Positions 1-7,868 of a stretch of DNA of 33,239 nt are shown in pieces. The notes under the pieces were generated by a model that was given only the letters and a program-made list of their open reading frames with translations, was not told where the DNA came from and made no database searches. The stretch comes from Acidilobaceae archaeon (GTDB lineage Archaea > Thermoproteota > Thermoprotei_A > Sulfolobales > Acidilobaceae): assembly GCA_027014125.1 (NCBI GenBank), contig JALWEI010000025.1, positions 1 to 33,239 of the forward strand, in the 5' to 3' direction. How positions within the stretch are numbered: position 1 is the first letter of the stretch; each line of letters opens with the position of its first letter. Made by a program: the position numbers and the translations under genes.

Positions 1-577
1 CGTCTAGATCCTGGTCGGGGGCTAGTACTCCCCTGTTTCTCAGTATCTCCCTGGTTAGTATCCAGAAGAGTAGGGCTAGGCTCTTCCTGCCCTTGTTGTT
101 AGCAGGTATGACTAGGTCTATATTGTCTACCTTGTTGTCTGTGTCTGCGAATGCCACTACTGGTATGCCCACCTTTGTGGCCTCCTTTATGGCCTGCTTG
201 TCGGTCCTGGGGTCTGAGACTAGGACCACGTCCGGCTCCATGTAGTGCTCTGGGTAGGGGTTTGTGAATATGCCGGGTATGATCCTGCCTGTTATAGCCT
301 TGCATCCTACCCTCTTGCACATCTCTGTTGCTGGCTTCTGGGCGTAGATCCTGGTTGCCGCCACCGCTATCTTCTCTGGCTCGAATGATGCTAGGAACCT
401 GGCCGCTATCCTTAGCCTCTCGTCGATCTTGGCAACGTCTAGGAGGTAGAAGCCGTCGGGTAGTATCCTGTATGTGAACTGCTTCATGTACTTGGTGCAT
501 ATCTGGGTTCCGAAGACTACTCCAGCCTTCTTGTAGACCTCTACTGGGACCAGTGTCTCCCCTGTCTGGACGCTCAT
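1..577 (-). CDS. rps2: Small ribosomal subunit protein uS2 (3' end cut by window)
   Basis: This is the archaeal uS2 protein of the 30S subunit. Reading leftward from the ATG at 577 gives an open frame to the window edge, about 192 codons; the stop lies outside. The N-terminus carries the usual GTQICTKYM segment, followed by RIYAQKP, the FTNP region and the conserved [10 protein letters not shown] and [10 protein letters not shown] blocks, which together are diagnostic. Its ATG overlaps the rpoN stop in an ATGA arrangement, so it is translationally coupled as the last visible gene of the ribosomal/RNA polymerase cluster. In many archaea rpoK and eno sit between rpoN and rps2; here they are absent. 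Identification is very secure; only the C-terminus is unseen. Confidence 0.95.
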   Translation of the reverse strand, partial: MSVQTGETLVPVEVYKKAGVVFGTQICTKYMKQFTYRILPDGFYLLDVAKIDERLRIAARFLASFEPEKIAVAATRIYAQKPATEMCKRVGCKAITGRIIPGIFTNPYPEHYMEPDVVLVSDPRTDKQAIKEATKVGIPVVAFADTDNKVDNIDLVIPANNKGRKSLALLFWILTREILRNRGVLAPDQDLD

Positions 578-807
578 CCTAGCACACCCCCGCTCCTATA
601 CCTCTTCGCCCTGAGGGTGTAGTACCTCGCCACCTCCTCGATGTAGGTTATGGAGGTTAAAAGGGTCCTCCTGCAACAGTACCTCTTGACTCCGAGGCTG
701 TCTAGGACCTTGCCTGAGTCCTCGCCTGCCTCGACCCTCCTCTTGTACTCTTCCCAGAGGTGGCCTAGGGGGGCTCCGCAGGTGAAGCATCTTACTGGGG
801 GTAGCAT
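574..807 (-). CDS. rpoN: DNA-directed RNA polymerase subunit N (Rpb10 homologue)
   Basis: This is the small zinc-binding subunit of archaeal RNA polymerase, part of the D-L-N-P assembly platform. The 77-residue product begins [11 protein letters not shown], the family hallmark CxxCG near residues 7-11, and has the second zinc pair RYCCRR near residues 43-48. Family members are usually about 65 residues; the extra length is a basic C-terminal tail ending RYRSGGVLG. The start is ATG at 807, six bases after the end of rps9. The stop overlaps the start of rps2 by four bases. It is co-transcribed with the ribosomal protein genes on the minus strand. Confidence 0.95.
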   Translation of the reverse strand: MLPPVRCFTCGAPLGHLWEEYKRRVEAGEDSGKVLDSLGVKRYCCRRTLLTSITYIEEVARYYTLRAKRYRSGGVLG

Positions 808-813
808 GGCTGG

Positions 814-1278
814 TCACCTGTAGCTCTTCTGCCAGCGCCTCCTGGCGCTGTACCTCATGTACTTCTCTGGCTCTGTCCTCCTCGGGTCTCCTGATAGCAT
901 GGTCCTGTCGTACTCCTCGAATATTCTCTTGAGGTCCTCTGCTATCCTGTTCATCCTCTCGCACTCCTCTCCGCCGCCTTGGCAGCGGAAGTACTCTATT
1001 AGGCCCCGGGCTATTGCCATCCTTACAGCGTCTGCCTGGCCCATGACTCCGCCTCCCTTTACCCTGACTTCTATGTCTATGAGGTCCCTGATCCCCTGGC
1101 CTGCCAGGAGTAGTGGCTCCATCATCTTTATCCTGGCCATCTCTATGGGGTAGACCTCTATGGGTACCCCGTTTATCTTGACCTTGCCTGTGCCTGGCTT
1201 GAGGACCGCGGTGGCTATGGCCCTCTTCCTCTTGCCCGTGGCTATGACTAGCCTCGTGGCCTGCCTCTGCCTGGTCAA
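814..1278 (-). CDS. rps9: Small ribosomal subunit protein uS9
   Basis: This is the uS9 component of the 30S subunit, 154 residues. The N-terminal ATGKRKRAIATA segment and the C-terminal basic tail ending ARRRWQKSYR, whose extreme end in this family reaches toward the P-site tRNA, identify it clearly. The start is a TTG at 1278 that overlaps the TGA stop of rpl13 as TTGA, implying coupled translation. Both neighbours, uL13 and RpoN, are the standard archaeal ones. An additional internal segment with Cys residues (CQGGGEECERM, roughly residues 99-109) lies in a variable region. The call is secure. Confidence 0.95.
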   Translation of the reverse strand: MTRQRQATRLVIATGKRKRAIATAVLKPGTGKVKINGVPIEVYPIEMARIKMMEPLLLAGQGIRDLIDIEVRVKGGGVMGQADAVRMAIARGLIEYFRCQGGGEECERMNRIAEDLKRIFEEYDRTMLSGDPRRTEPEKYMRYSARRRWQKSYR

Positions 1279-1718
1279 GCCTCACCCCTCCATCCAAGCT
1301 CCTTGGCTATTACTCCAAGCTCTATATAACCCCTTGAGAGCCTGGAGGCGTCCGCCTCCTTGAACCGGATCATCTCCTTGCCCTGGTACTCCTCGGGCAC
1401 GCCTATATAGACCCTTAGCCTTGAGAGGGCCTCCCTCCCCCTCTTATTGTTCTTGGGCAGCATCCCCTTCACGGCTGCCTTGAATAGCCTGACCGGGCTC
1501 CTGGGCCTCTTGGGCCTGAGCCTGTGGCTGTAGTGGCTCTTGACGCCTAGGATCGTGTCCTTGTAGAACTTCTTGAGCTTGACTGGGTCCCCGCTGACTA
1601 CTATCTTCTCCGCGTTTACAACCACGACCCTCTCTCCCTGGAGTAGCTTCTTCGCCACTATGCTGGCCAGCCTGCCTAGGATCTGGCCGGACCCGTCTAC
1701 TACGACCTCTCCGGGCAT
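1275..1718 (-). CDS. rpl13: Large ribosomal subunit protein uL13
   Basis: This is uL13 of the 50S subunit, 147 residues. The N-terminal VVDGSGQILGRLAS motif, the following VVNAEKIVVSG strand and the basic HRLRPKRPRSP segment are typical of archaeal/eukaryotic L13 (L13a type), as is GMLPKNNKRGREAL. ATG at 1718 is the start, about 13 bases after the stop of eL18, with a purine-rich GGAGGTGT just upstream acting as a Shine-Dalgarno. The stop overlaps rps9. It lies in the conserved L18e-L13-S9-RpoN order. Confidence 0.95.
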   Translation of the reverse strand: MPGEVVVDGSGQILGRLASIVAKKLLQGERVVVVNAEKIVVSGDPVKLKKFYKDTILGVKSHYSHRLRPKRPRSPVRLFKAAVKGMLPKNNKRGREALSRLRVYIGVPEEYQGKEMIRFKEADASRLSRGYIELGVIAKELGWRGEA

Positions 1719-1731
1719 GCCACTACACCTC

Positions 1732-2094
1732 CTAGACTATTATCCTGGTGTTCCTGCCTGAGGGGTTTTCCCTCACCGCCTCCTCCAGGGTTATCGCCCT
1801 GGCGCCGGCGGCTTTTATCTTAACCAGGGCCTGCTCGCTGAAGGCTAGAGCTGCTATCGTGACCTTCTTGGTTAGGGTGCCCGAGCCGAGGACCTTGCCT
1901 GGGACCACTACCATCTCTCCTTCCCTTGCGTGCCTCTCGATCCTGCTCAGGTTTACTGCTGCCATGGACCTCCTGGGCTTTGCCAGGTCCTCTGCAACCC
2001 TTGCCCATACTGCGGCGTTGTGGAGCCTGGATGCCTTCCTCAGCGCCTCTATGAGGCGCCGGGCCACTATGTTGGTTGGGCCTGTCCTCTTCAC
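1732..2094 (-). CDS. rpl18e: Large ribosomal subunit protein eL18
   Basis: This is eL18, a 50S protein found in archaea and eukaryotes but not bacteria, 120 residues. The start region [20 protein letters not shown] and the [11 protein letters not shown] segment (about residues 62-72), followed by [10 protein letters not shown], are family signatures. The start is GTG at 2094, overlapping the TGA of rpoD as GTGA, so translation is coupled. The position directly after rpoD is the usual archaeal one. No anomalies are visible. Confidence 0.94.
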   Translation of the reverse strand: MKRTGPTNIVARRLIEALRKASRLHNAAVWARVAEDLAKPRRSMAAVNLSRIERHAREGEMVVVPGKVLGSGTLTKKVTIAALAFSEQALVKIKAAGARAITLEEAVRENPSGRNTRIIV

Positions 2095-2933
2095 CTTCCT
2101 GTCCCCCTTAGACCCTCCAGCTCCTTCTTCAGGTTATTAGCCCTAGCGTAGAGGGATTTGGCGGCCTCTAAAACTATTCTCCCCGGCTCTAGGGCTCCTG
2201 TGCTCTCTATGGTTAGTATGAGCCTTTCTTGGCTGTAGGATAGCCTTATGGAGCCGCTGCATGGCCCCTCGCTACAGTACCTTAGGCCGCTGGTGTTTAT
2301 GTTCCTCGTGTATACTACCCTGCCCTCGCCCCTCTTGGCGGCCTCTGCTACCTCCGGGTAGGCTTGTAGGCACTCTAGGCACTCCTCCCCGGGCTTGCCG
2401 GTTACCTCTATTATTGGGGTGTACTGGAGGATCGCTATGGAGGCTGGGCTCCACTTTGTATGCTCCTTGCCCCTGCCTAGCCTTGCGTATGCTACCAGGT
2501 GTATCCTCTGCCCGGGTGCTAGGTATATTATTGGGGTCTCCGGGTGGACTGGGTTTACTAGCTCGTCTGATATGAGTAGGTCCTTGGCCTTCACATAGTA
2601 CCCCGTGGGGGCGTCGTGGCTAACCTCCTTGTCTAGGAAGATCTCAACGTAGCAGTCCGGGTTTGGCGGCTCCTCGCCCTTGCACTCCTCGGGCTGCTTG
2701 TACTTGTATATAGCGTCGTCCGACTTGAGGACTGTCAGGCCTAGCCTGTGGGCTATTATCTCGTCGTACACGCTAGTACTGTTGTCGTAGAAGTATGCGA
2801 AGTCGACTGCCATGGTTGGTACATCGGATAGCGCCAGCCTCCTGAGCGCGTTGGCGAACGCTATGCTGTAGCCCTCCAGCAGGAGGGTTATCCTCTGCTC
2901 ATCCAGCTCCACTACCTCTACCTTCTTAGCCAA
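2091..2933 (-). CDS. rpoD: DNA-directed RNA polymerase subunit D (Rpb3/alpha-like)
   Basis: This is the archaeal homologue of Rpb3 and of one bacterial alpha subunit; it pairs with subunit L and nucleates assembly of the polymerase. The 280-residue length is normal. The dimerisation segment [19 protein letters not shown] (about residues 25-44) is diagnostic. The inserted ferredoxin-like region carries C185 and C188 (CLEC), then C220 and C225; two further cysteines are at 84 and 94. Several archaeal D subunits bind a 3Fe-4S or 4Fe-4S cluster there, and Sulfolobus keeps a reduced set. Whether this one binds a cluster cannot be told from sequence. The start is TTG at 2933 with a GGAGGTG about 11 bases upstream. 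Confidence 0.95.
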   Translation of the reverse strand: MAKKVEVVELDEQRITLLLEGYSIAFANALRRLALSDVPTMAVDFAYFYDNSTSVYDEIIAHRLGLTVLKSDDAIYKYKQPEECKGEEPPNPDCYVEIFLDKEVSHDAPTGYYVKAKDLLISDELVNPVHPETPIIYLAPGQRIHLVAYARLGRGKEHTKWSPASIAILQYTPIIEVTGKPGEECLECLQAYPEVAEAAKRGEGRVVYTRNINTSGLRYCSEGPCSGSIRLSYSQERLILTIESTGALEPGRIVLEAAKSLYARANNLKKELEGLRGTGR

Positions 2934-2975
2934 TTTACGTGGGACACCTCCCCATGTATACTGGAGGGTTGGAGG

Positions 2976-3377
2976 CTATACCCTCCTACCCCTGCGTCCT
3001 CCCGGCCTCCTGGTCGTGTCGTGTGGTATCGGGGTCACATCCTCTATCCTTCCAATGATGAAGCCGCTCCTGGCTAGGGCCCTTATGGCGGCCTGGGCCC
3101 CGGGTCCTGGTGTCTTAGGCCCGTGGCCTCCGGGTGCCCTGACCTTTATATGTACCGCCGCTATTCCCCGTGCCATCGCCTGCTGGGCTGCCCTGCTTGC
3201 TGCGATCATCGCTGCGTACGGGGACGGCTTCTCCCTGTCCGCCTTGACTACCATTCCTCCGCTTACCCGGGCTACGGTCTCCGCTCCCGTGAGGTCGGTT
3301 ATGTGTATGATCGTATTGTTGAAGCTGCTGTAGATGTGTACCACGCCCCATTTGAGCTCTCTTCCTGGGAAGGCCAT
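2976..3377 (-). CDS. rps11: Small ribosomal subunit protein uS11
   Basis: This is uS11 of the 30S platform, 133 residues. The opening [22 protein letters not shown] and the later [26 protein letters not shown] are unmistakable archaeal S11 motifs, and the C-terminus ends in the basic [12 protein letters not shown]. The ATG at 3377 is 19 bases past the stop of rps4. The gene sits between rps4 and rpoD as in most archaea. There are no unusual features. Confidence 0.96.
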   Translation of the reverse strand: MAFPGRELKWGVVHIYSSFNNTIIHITDLTGAETVARVSGGMVVKADREKPSPYAAMIAASRAAQQAMARGIAAVHIKVRAPGGHGPKTPGPGAQAAIRALARSGFIIGRIEDVTPIPHDTTRRPGGRRGRRV

Positions 3378-3396
3378 TCTACCTCACCCCACCCCT

Positions 3397-3903
3397 TTAT
3401 GCCTCCTCGGCCTTGGCCTCCTTAAATGGGCTCCCCGGTGCGTAGTCTATCAGCGGCTCCTCGTCCCTCGATACCAGGTAGCCCGGCGATGTCACTCTTC
3501 TCCCCGCTATTGCTATGTGGCCGTGGACTATCATCTGCCTGGCCTGGTATATGGTCTTGGCTAGGCCCTTCTTGTATACGATCGTCTGTAGCCTCCTCTC
3601 TAGTATGTGGCTGGCTGTTAGGCCTAGGATATCGTCTACCGTTGCGTTCTTCTCGACTAGCCCCATCTTGTATAGCCTGTCTAGTAGGGCCCGGCCCGCC
3701 TTGGCCCTCTCGTCCTCGGGTAGTGCTAGGAGTGCTCTGGCCTGGTGCCTCAGCTTCCTGGCCAGCGTCTCGGCCCGCCATACCTCCCTCTTGTTCTTGA
3801 GCCCGTACTTACCTACAAGCTCTATCTCGCGCTGTAGCCTCTCCTTTATCCATGGGTGCTTGGGGCCCTCCCACTTCTTCCTGGGCTTCTTAGGGTCACC
3901 CAC
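3397..3903 (-). CDS. rps4: Small ribosomal subunit protein uS4
   Basis: This is uS4, a primary 16S rRNA-binding protein, 168 residues. The N-terminus [17 protein letters not shown] is typical of archaeal S4, and the S4 RNA-binding domain appears as [31 protein letters not shown] (about residues 106-136, in parts). The start is GTG at 3903, with GGTGG a few bases upstream. Order S13-S4-S11 is conserved. The C-terminus is acidic (EAKAEEA). The call is secure. Confidence 0.95.
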   Translation of the reverse strand: MGDPKKPRKKWEGPKHPWIKERLQREIELVGKYGLKNKREVWRAETLARKLRHQARALLALPEDERAKAGRALLDRLYKMGLVEKNATVDDILGLTASHILERRLQTIVYKKGLAKTIYQARQMIVHGHIAIAGRRVTSPGYLVSRDEEPLIDYAPGSPFKEAKAEEA

Positions 3904-3929
3904 TCCATAGCCACCCCGTCCACACTACG

Positions 3930-4397
3930 CTACTTCTTCTTCTTTTTGACTCCAACGGTCATTCCTAGCCTGCCGGTGGTGTGGGTCCTCTGGCCCCTCA
4001 CCTTCAGGCCTGCCTTGTGCCTTACTCCCCTCCAGCTACCTATCCTGATCTCCCTCTCTATGTCCCTCCTTGCGTGGAAGAGTAGGTCTGCTCCTATCAG
4101 GTGCTTGTCCTCCCCGGTCTCGTAGTCCTTCCTCCTGTTGTATAGCCACGAGGGTAGGCCTATCTTGTGCATCTCGGTTACAGCCTGCTCTATCCTCTTG
4201 ATCTCCTCATCCGTCAGGAAGCCGACCCTCTTGTCGGGGTCGAGGCCCAGCATCCTTATTATGGCTAGGGCCGTCGTGTAGCCTATCCCCTTTATGGCTG
4301 CTAGCCCGTATGGGAGCTTCAGCTTCCCGTCTATATCGGTCCCGGCGATCCTCACTATGTACCGGAACTGTGCCTCGCTGGACACTCCTACCACCAT
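3930..4397 (-). CDS. rps13: Small ribosomal subunit protein uS13
   Basis: This is uS13 of the 30S head, 155 residues. Recognisable parts are the helix-hairpin-helix region [16 protein letters not shown] near residues 31-46, and the C-terminal segment [21 protein letters not shown] that contacts rRNA and tRNA. The tail is lysine-rich (GVKKKKK). ATG at 4397 is the first gene of the operon: a TATA-like box lies at 4433-4442 on this strand, predicting a start of transcription about 15 bases before the ATG, so the leader would be very short. Confidence 0.96.
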   Translation of the reverse strand: MVVGVSSEAQFRYIVRIAGTDIDGKLKLPYGLAAIKGIGYTTALAIIRMLGLDPDKRVGFLTDEEIKRIEQAVTEMHKIGLPSWLYNRRKDYETGEDKHLIGADLLFHARRDIEREIRIGSWRGVRHKAGLKVRGQRTHTTGRLGMTVGVKKKKK

Positions 4398-4432
4398 CTA
4401 TACTCCACACTGCCCCCCGGATTTGCTAGGGG

Positions 4433-4442
4433 AAATAAATAG
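4433..4442 (-). promoter_or_regulatory. TATA-type promoter of the rps13-rps2 operon
   Basis: On the minus strand the segment reads CTATTTATTT, an AT-rich island in otherwise G+C-rich DNA. Its centre is about 41 bases from the rps13 ATG, so with the archaeal spacing of roughly 26 bases the transcript would begin near 4412. Inferred from sequence only. Confidence 0.6.
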
Positions 4443-4453
4443 CTATGAGCGGG

Positions 4454-4831
4454 TTAGGCCTTGGACCTGAGCTCCTTGACCTTCTCTATGATCTCCCTTA
4501 CCAGGGGCTCGGCCTCACCCGCCTCTAGTATAGCTGCGCTGGCCGCCTGGACCTCTATGCCCGCAGCCTCTCCCAGCTTCTTCTTGCTCCTAACATAGAC
4601 GTAGGGTATCTTCTTCTCGTCGCATAGCACCGGTAGGTGGGCCACGATCTCCGGCGGGTCGACGTCCTCCGCTATGACTACAAGCTTTGCTATGCCCCTC
4701 TCGCAGGCCTTAGTCGTCTCGTTTGTACCCTTCTTTATCTTACCCGTCTCCCTAGCCTTCGACACGGCCTCGTAGACCTTGTCCACGAGGTCGTCCGGGA
4801 CCTCGAACTTCACATAGAATGGCTTAGACAC
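4454..4831 (-). CDS. rpl7ae: Large ribosomal subunit protein eL8/L7Ae, kink-turn binding protein
   Basis: Archaeal L7Ae binds kink-turns in 23S rRNA and also serves in box C/D and H/ACA RNPs and in RNase P. The 125-residue product shows the family core [28 protein letters not shown] (about residues 34-61, read in parts), then [15 protein letters not shown] and the KKLGEAAG segment. The start is GTG at 4831: there is no in-frame ATG upstream, and a strong GGAGGAT Shine-Dalgarno lies about eight bases before it. It is divergent from ppa with a palindromic TATA box between them, and ends 57 bases before rps13 begins; rps13 has its own TATA island in that gap. Confidence 0.95.
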   Translation of the reverse strand: MSKPFYVKFEVPDDLVDKVYEAVSKARETGKIKKGTNETTKACERGIAKLVVIAEDVDPPEIVAHLPVLCDEKKIPYVYVRSKKKLGEAAGIEVQAASAAILEAGEAEPLVREIIEKVKELRSKA

Positions 4832-4889
4832 CGCTCATCCTCCTCCCCATGCCTCCTGGGTCGTCCAGGGAGTGCATGGAGCCAGGAGG

Positions 4890-4899
4890 TATTTAAATA
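4890..4899. promoter_or_regulatory. Palindromic TATA box shared by rpl7ae and ppa
   Basis: TATTTAAATA is a perfect 10-base palindrome and the only AT-rich element between the divergent genes. Spacing of about 26 bases each way predicts starts near 4869 (minus) and 4921 (plus). The plus start lies 13 bases before the ATG at 4934 chosen for ppa. Bidirectional use is inferred. Confidence 0.6.
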
Positions 4900-4933
4900 T
4901 GCCCTGGCGTAAATGCGTGTGACGGTGGTGGAC

Positions 4934-5461
4934 ATGTCCTGCCTGGACAAGCTGGGCCCGGGCAGTAAGGCTCCGGAGCTAGTCAACGTCCTGGTCGAGA
5001 TACCCATGAACAGCGGGGTCAAGTACGAGTTCGATAAGGACGCCTGCGTGGTCAAGGTGGATAGGTTCCTCTACACCAGCATGGTCTACCCCTTCAACTA
5101 CGGCTTCATACCAGGCACCCTGGAGGAGGACGGGGACCCCGTTGATGTACTCGTGATCAGCAGGGAGCCACTAGTCCCAGGCTCGGTTATAGAGGCCAAG
5201 CCCATAGCGGTCCTCGACATGGAGGACGAGGAGGGCCCGGATAGCAAGATAGTAGCGGTCCCCAAGGCCAAGCTCGACCCCTTCTACAAGGACTGGAACG
5301 ATGTAGACGATATACCCGACCACCTCAAGGAGAGGATACGCCACTTCTTCGAGAGGTACAAGGAGCTGGAGCCGGGCAAGTGGGTCAAGGTAACCGGGTG
5401 GCGGGGGGCCGAGGAGGCCAGGAAGAGGATAAAGGAGGCAGTCGAGAGGTTCAAGGCATGA
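4934..5461 (+). CDS. ppa: Inorganic pyrophosphatase, family I
   Basis: This soluble enzyme hydrolyses pyrophosphate to phosphate and drives nucleotide-polymerising reactions. The product (175 residues from ATG 4934) has the family pattern: [16 protein letters not shown], then [23 protein letters not shown], which contains the D-x-x-D-x-x-x acidic metal site DGDPVDVLV, and later [17 protein letters not shown] with further metal-binding aspartates. The family is typically about 175 residues, which favours this ATG over an in-frame ATG at 4913 that would precede the predicted transcription start. Its TGA overlaps the start of the next gene by four bases (ATGA), indicating a two-gene operon. Confidence 0.95.
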   Translation: MSCLDKLGPGSKAPELVNVLVEIPMNSGVKYEFDKDACVVKVDRFLYTSMVYPFNYGFIPGTLEEDGDPVDVLVISREPLVPGSVIEAKPIAVLDMEDEEGPDSKIVAVPKAKLDPFYKDWNDVDDIPDHLKERIRHFFERYKELEPGKWVKVTGWRGAEEARKRIKEAVERFKA

Positions 5462-6084
5462 GGCTCCTACCCCTCCTCCTGATCCTGCTAGCCCTGGCAG
5501 CACCCCTGGCGCAGGCCCAGGAGGAGGCTTACATATACACGGGTATAGTCTATATCCTCTCCGAGACCCCACAAGGCCTTGCCCTGGCAGCTGAGACTCC
5601 GGTGACGGTAACATACTTCCCCATGGAGAGGCTCGTTGATATAAGCCACGGCATAAGCCACCCCGCAGTGGCGGCTGCGCTCAAGAGGGTCCTCTCCATA
5701 CCCTTCACTGGGGCTGAGCCTGCTGGGGAGACTATTGTGGACGTAGTGTATATGGCGTCATCAACTAGGAGCTTGTACCTATGCAAGTCCGGCCTGGAGG
5801 CGAGGATCCCTGGAGGCCGGGTCATCCTGGACCCAGGCAGCCTAGTGCCGCTGGCAGCCGAGTATAGCGTCGAGTCCCAGGGGCTCGTGTTCAGGGTTAG
5901 TATACAGCTGTCCGTGGCCCCTGGCCCTATATGTGGGGAGAGCATAACGAGCCCGGCTAAGCTGGCCCTGGTCGGGGGCATCTCCCTGGCTATAATAGCT
6001 GGGGCGATCTACGCCTTCACATCGTGGAGGAGCCGCTTGACCCCGCTGTGGTTCGAGCCGGGGCCGTACCATGAATACTCTTAA
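5458..6084 (+). CDS. Secreted, C-terminally membrane-anchored protein of unknown function
   Basis: No family was recognised. The 208-residue product starts at the ATG that overlaps the ppa stop (ATGA). It begins with a classic signal peptide ([20 protein letters not shown], likely cut before QEE) and ends with one hydrophobic segment, [19 protein letters not shown] (about residues 171-189), followed by a short basic then acidic cytoplasmic tail. The middle, about 150 residues, should be outside the cell and looks beta-rich ([35 protein letters not shown]). Two cysteines (SLYLCKSG and GPICGES) could form a disulfide. Coupling to pyrophosphatase is curious, but nothing shows a functional link. 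Confidence 0.8.
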   Translation: MRLLPLLLILLALAAPLAQAQEEAYIYTGIVYILSETPQGLALAAETPVTVTYFPMERLVDISHGISHPAVAAALKRVLSIPFTGAEPAGETIVDVVYMASSTRSLYLCKSGLEARIPGGRVILDPGSLVPLAAEYSVESQGLVFRVSIQLSVAPGPICGESITSPAKLALVGGISLAIIAGAIYAFTSWRSRLTPLWFEPGPYHEYS

Positions 6085-6085
6085 C
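6076..6085 (+). promoter_or_regulatory. Possible TATA box for hutU
   Basis: TACTCTTAAC overlaps the stop of the upstream gene and lies about 46 bases before the hutU ATG. It is a weak match; the alternative is read-through from ppa. Confidence 0.3.
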
Positions 6086-6126
6086 CCCAGCCCTCCTACC
6101 CCACTAATGTGGGTGTCTTCTAGGCT

Positions 6127-7866
6127 ATGCAGGCTCCTAGCAGTGTTTATGAGAAGTACCGGGGTAGGCCTATACTTAGGCTCATCGAGGAGGGCTACTA
6201 TAGGCCCTGGGAGAGGCTCCGTGTGAGGCACATAAGGGGAGGCGGGCTCCATGTCAGGAGCCAGAGCTGGCAGGTCGAGGGCCCTCTTAGGATGCTCTTC
6301 CACGTCCTAGACCCTGAGGTTGCCCGCGACCCTGAGCACCTGATAGTTTATGGGGGCACAGGGAGGGCGGCGAGGAGCTGGGATGCGTTCGAGGCTATAG
6401 TTGATACCCTGATGGAGATGGGGCAGGAGGATACTCTGGTTGTTCAGAGCGGGAAGCCAGTAGCGGTATTCAAGACCCACAGGATGGCTCCTAGGGTGAT
6501 CATAAGCAACGCCATGCTGGTCCCCAAGTGGGCCAACTGGGACTACTTCCGGGAGCTGGAGAAGAGGGGGCTCACTATGTACGGCCAGATGACCGCCGGG
6601 TGCTGGGCCTACATAGGTACACAGGGGATCCTCCAGGGCACATACGAGACCCTAGCGTTCGCGGCCGAGAAGCACTTCCCGGACGGCACCCTGGAGGGTA
6701 GGCTTGTCCTCACCGCTGGCCTTGGCGAGATGGGTGGAGCCCAGCCCCTAGCAGTCAAGATGAATGGAGGGGTGGCTATAGTCGTCGAAGTTGACAAGAG
6801 GATGATAGAGAGGAGGATCAGGCACGGCTACCTTGACACCTGGACTGATAGCATAGACAAGGCCCTAGACATGGCCATTAAGGCCAAGGAGGCCAGGAAG
6901 CCCCTGAGCATAGGCCTCCTAGGCAACGCGGCCGAGGTTTACCAGGAGATCCTGCATAGGGGGATAGTGCCGGACATGGTCACTGATCAAACCCCGGCCC
7001 ACGACCCGCTCAGCTATGTACCTGCCGGGATGAGCCTCGACGAGGCCGAGAGGCTGAGGGATGAGAACCCTCGGGAGTACGAGAGGAGGGCCCTTGAGAG
7101 CATGAAGATGCACGTCAAGGCTATGGTGGAGTTCCAGAGGAAGGGGGCGGTGGTGTTCGAGTACGGCAATAACCTGAGGAAGATGGCCTATGAGGCCGGG
7201 TACAAGGATGCATTCTCCTTCCCAGGATTCGTGCAGGCGTACATAAGGCCCATGTTCGAGGAGGGTAGGGGCCCCTTCAGGTACACCAGCCTAACCGGCG
7301 ATCCAAGTGATATAGATAGGCTAGACGACGAGCTGATAGCGACATTCAAGGACAACAAGAGGCTGGTTAGGTGGGTCGAGAAGGCTAGGAGACACGTCAA
7401 ATTCCAGGGTCTGCCAGCCCGGGTCGTGTGGCTGGGCTACGGGGAGAGGGCAAGGTTCGGGAGGATAATGAACACCCTCGTTAGGCTAGGCGAGATAGGG
7501 CCGATGTGGATCGGGAGGGACCATCTAGACACCGGGAGCGTGGCTAGCCCTTACAGGGAGACGGAGGGGATGAAGGATGGGAGCGACGCCATAGGCGACT
7601 GGCCCGTGCTGAACGCCCTCCTCAACGCGGCGAGCGGGGCCACCTGGGTGTGCTTCCACCATGGTGGGGGCGTGGGTATAGGCTACTCTATACACGCTGG
7701 CATAGGCCTGGTCCTGGATGGTAGCGATGAGAGCATGAGGAGGGCGGAGCTGGTGCTAACCAACGACCCGGGCCTGGGCGTTGTGAGGCACGCGGATGCA
7801 GGGTACGAGAGGGCCCGCGAGGTCGGGTGTAGCAAGGGTATATGGATGCCTATGATGGGATGCTAG
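6127..7866 (+). CDS. hutU: Urocanate hydratase (urocanase)
   Basis: Urocanase uses tightly bound NAD+ as an electrophile to hydrate urocanate to imidazolone propionate, the second step of histidine breakdown. The 579-residue length fits the family. Seen motifs: [12 protein letters not shown] (75-86), [14 protein letters not shown] (155-168), NAD-binding [12 protein letters not shown] (198-209), [13 protein letters not shown] (346-358), and the highly conserved [23 protein letters not shown] (471-493, in parts) and HHGGGVGIG (511-519). As I recall the bacterial enzymes, an active-site Cys precedes the GKGPFRW motif; here that region is [11 protein letters not shown] with Glu at 378 instead. 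No histidase or imidazolonepropionase gene is visible nearby. The metalloprotease gene follows two bases after the stop. Confidence 0.93.
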   Translation: MQAPSSVYEKYRGRPILRLIEEGYYRPWERLRVRHIRGGGLHVRSQSWQVEGPLRMLFHVLDPEVARDPEHLIVYGGTGRAARSWDAFEAIVDTLMEMGQEDTLVVQSGKPVAVFKTHRMAPRVIISNAMLVPKWANWDYFRELEKRGLTMYGQMTAGCWAYIGTQGILQGTYETLAFAAEKHFPDGTLEGRLVLTAGLGEMGGAQPLAVKMNGGVAIVVEVDKRMIERRIRHGYLDTWTDSIDKALDMAIKAKEARKPLSIGLLGNAAEVYQEILHRGIVPDMVTDQTPAHDPLSYVPAGMSLDEAERLRDENPREYERRALESMKMHVKAMVEFQRKGAVVFEYGNNLRKMAYEAGYKDAFSFPGFVQAYIRPMFEEGRGPFRYTSLTGDPSDIDRLDDELIATFKDNKRLVRWVEKARRHVKFQGLPARVVWLGYGERARFGRIMNTLVRLGEIGPMWIGRDHLDTGSVASPYRETEGMKDGSDAIGDWPVLNALLNAASGATWVCFHHGGGVGIGYSIHAGIGLVLDGSDESMRRAELVLTNDPGLGVVRHADAGYERAREVGCSKGIWMPMMGC

Positions 7867-7868
7867 CC

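Noticed and set aside
596-1297. Long minus-strand frame crossing rpoN and rps9
   Set aside because: It is an out-of-frame shadow rich in Gly, Arg, Gln and His; the genuine rpoN and rps9 products fill the same DNA.
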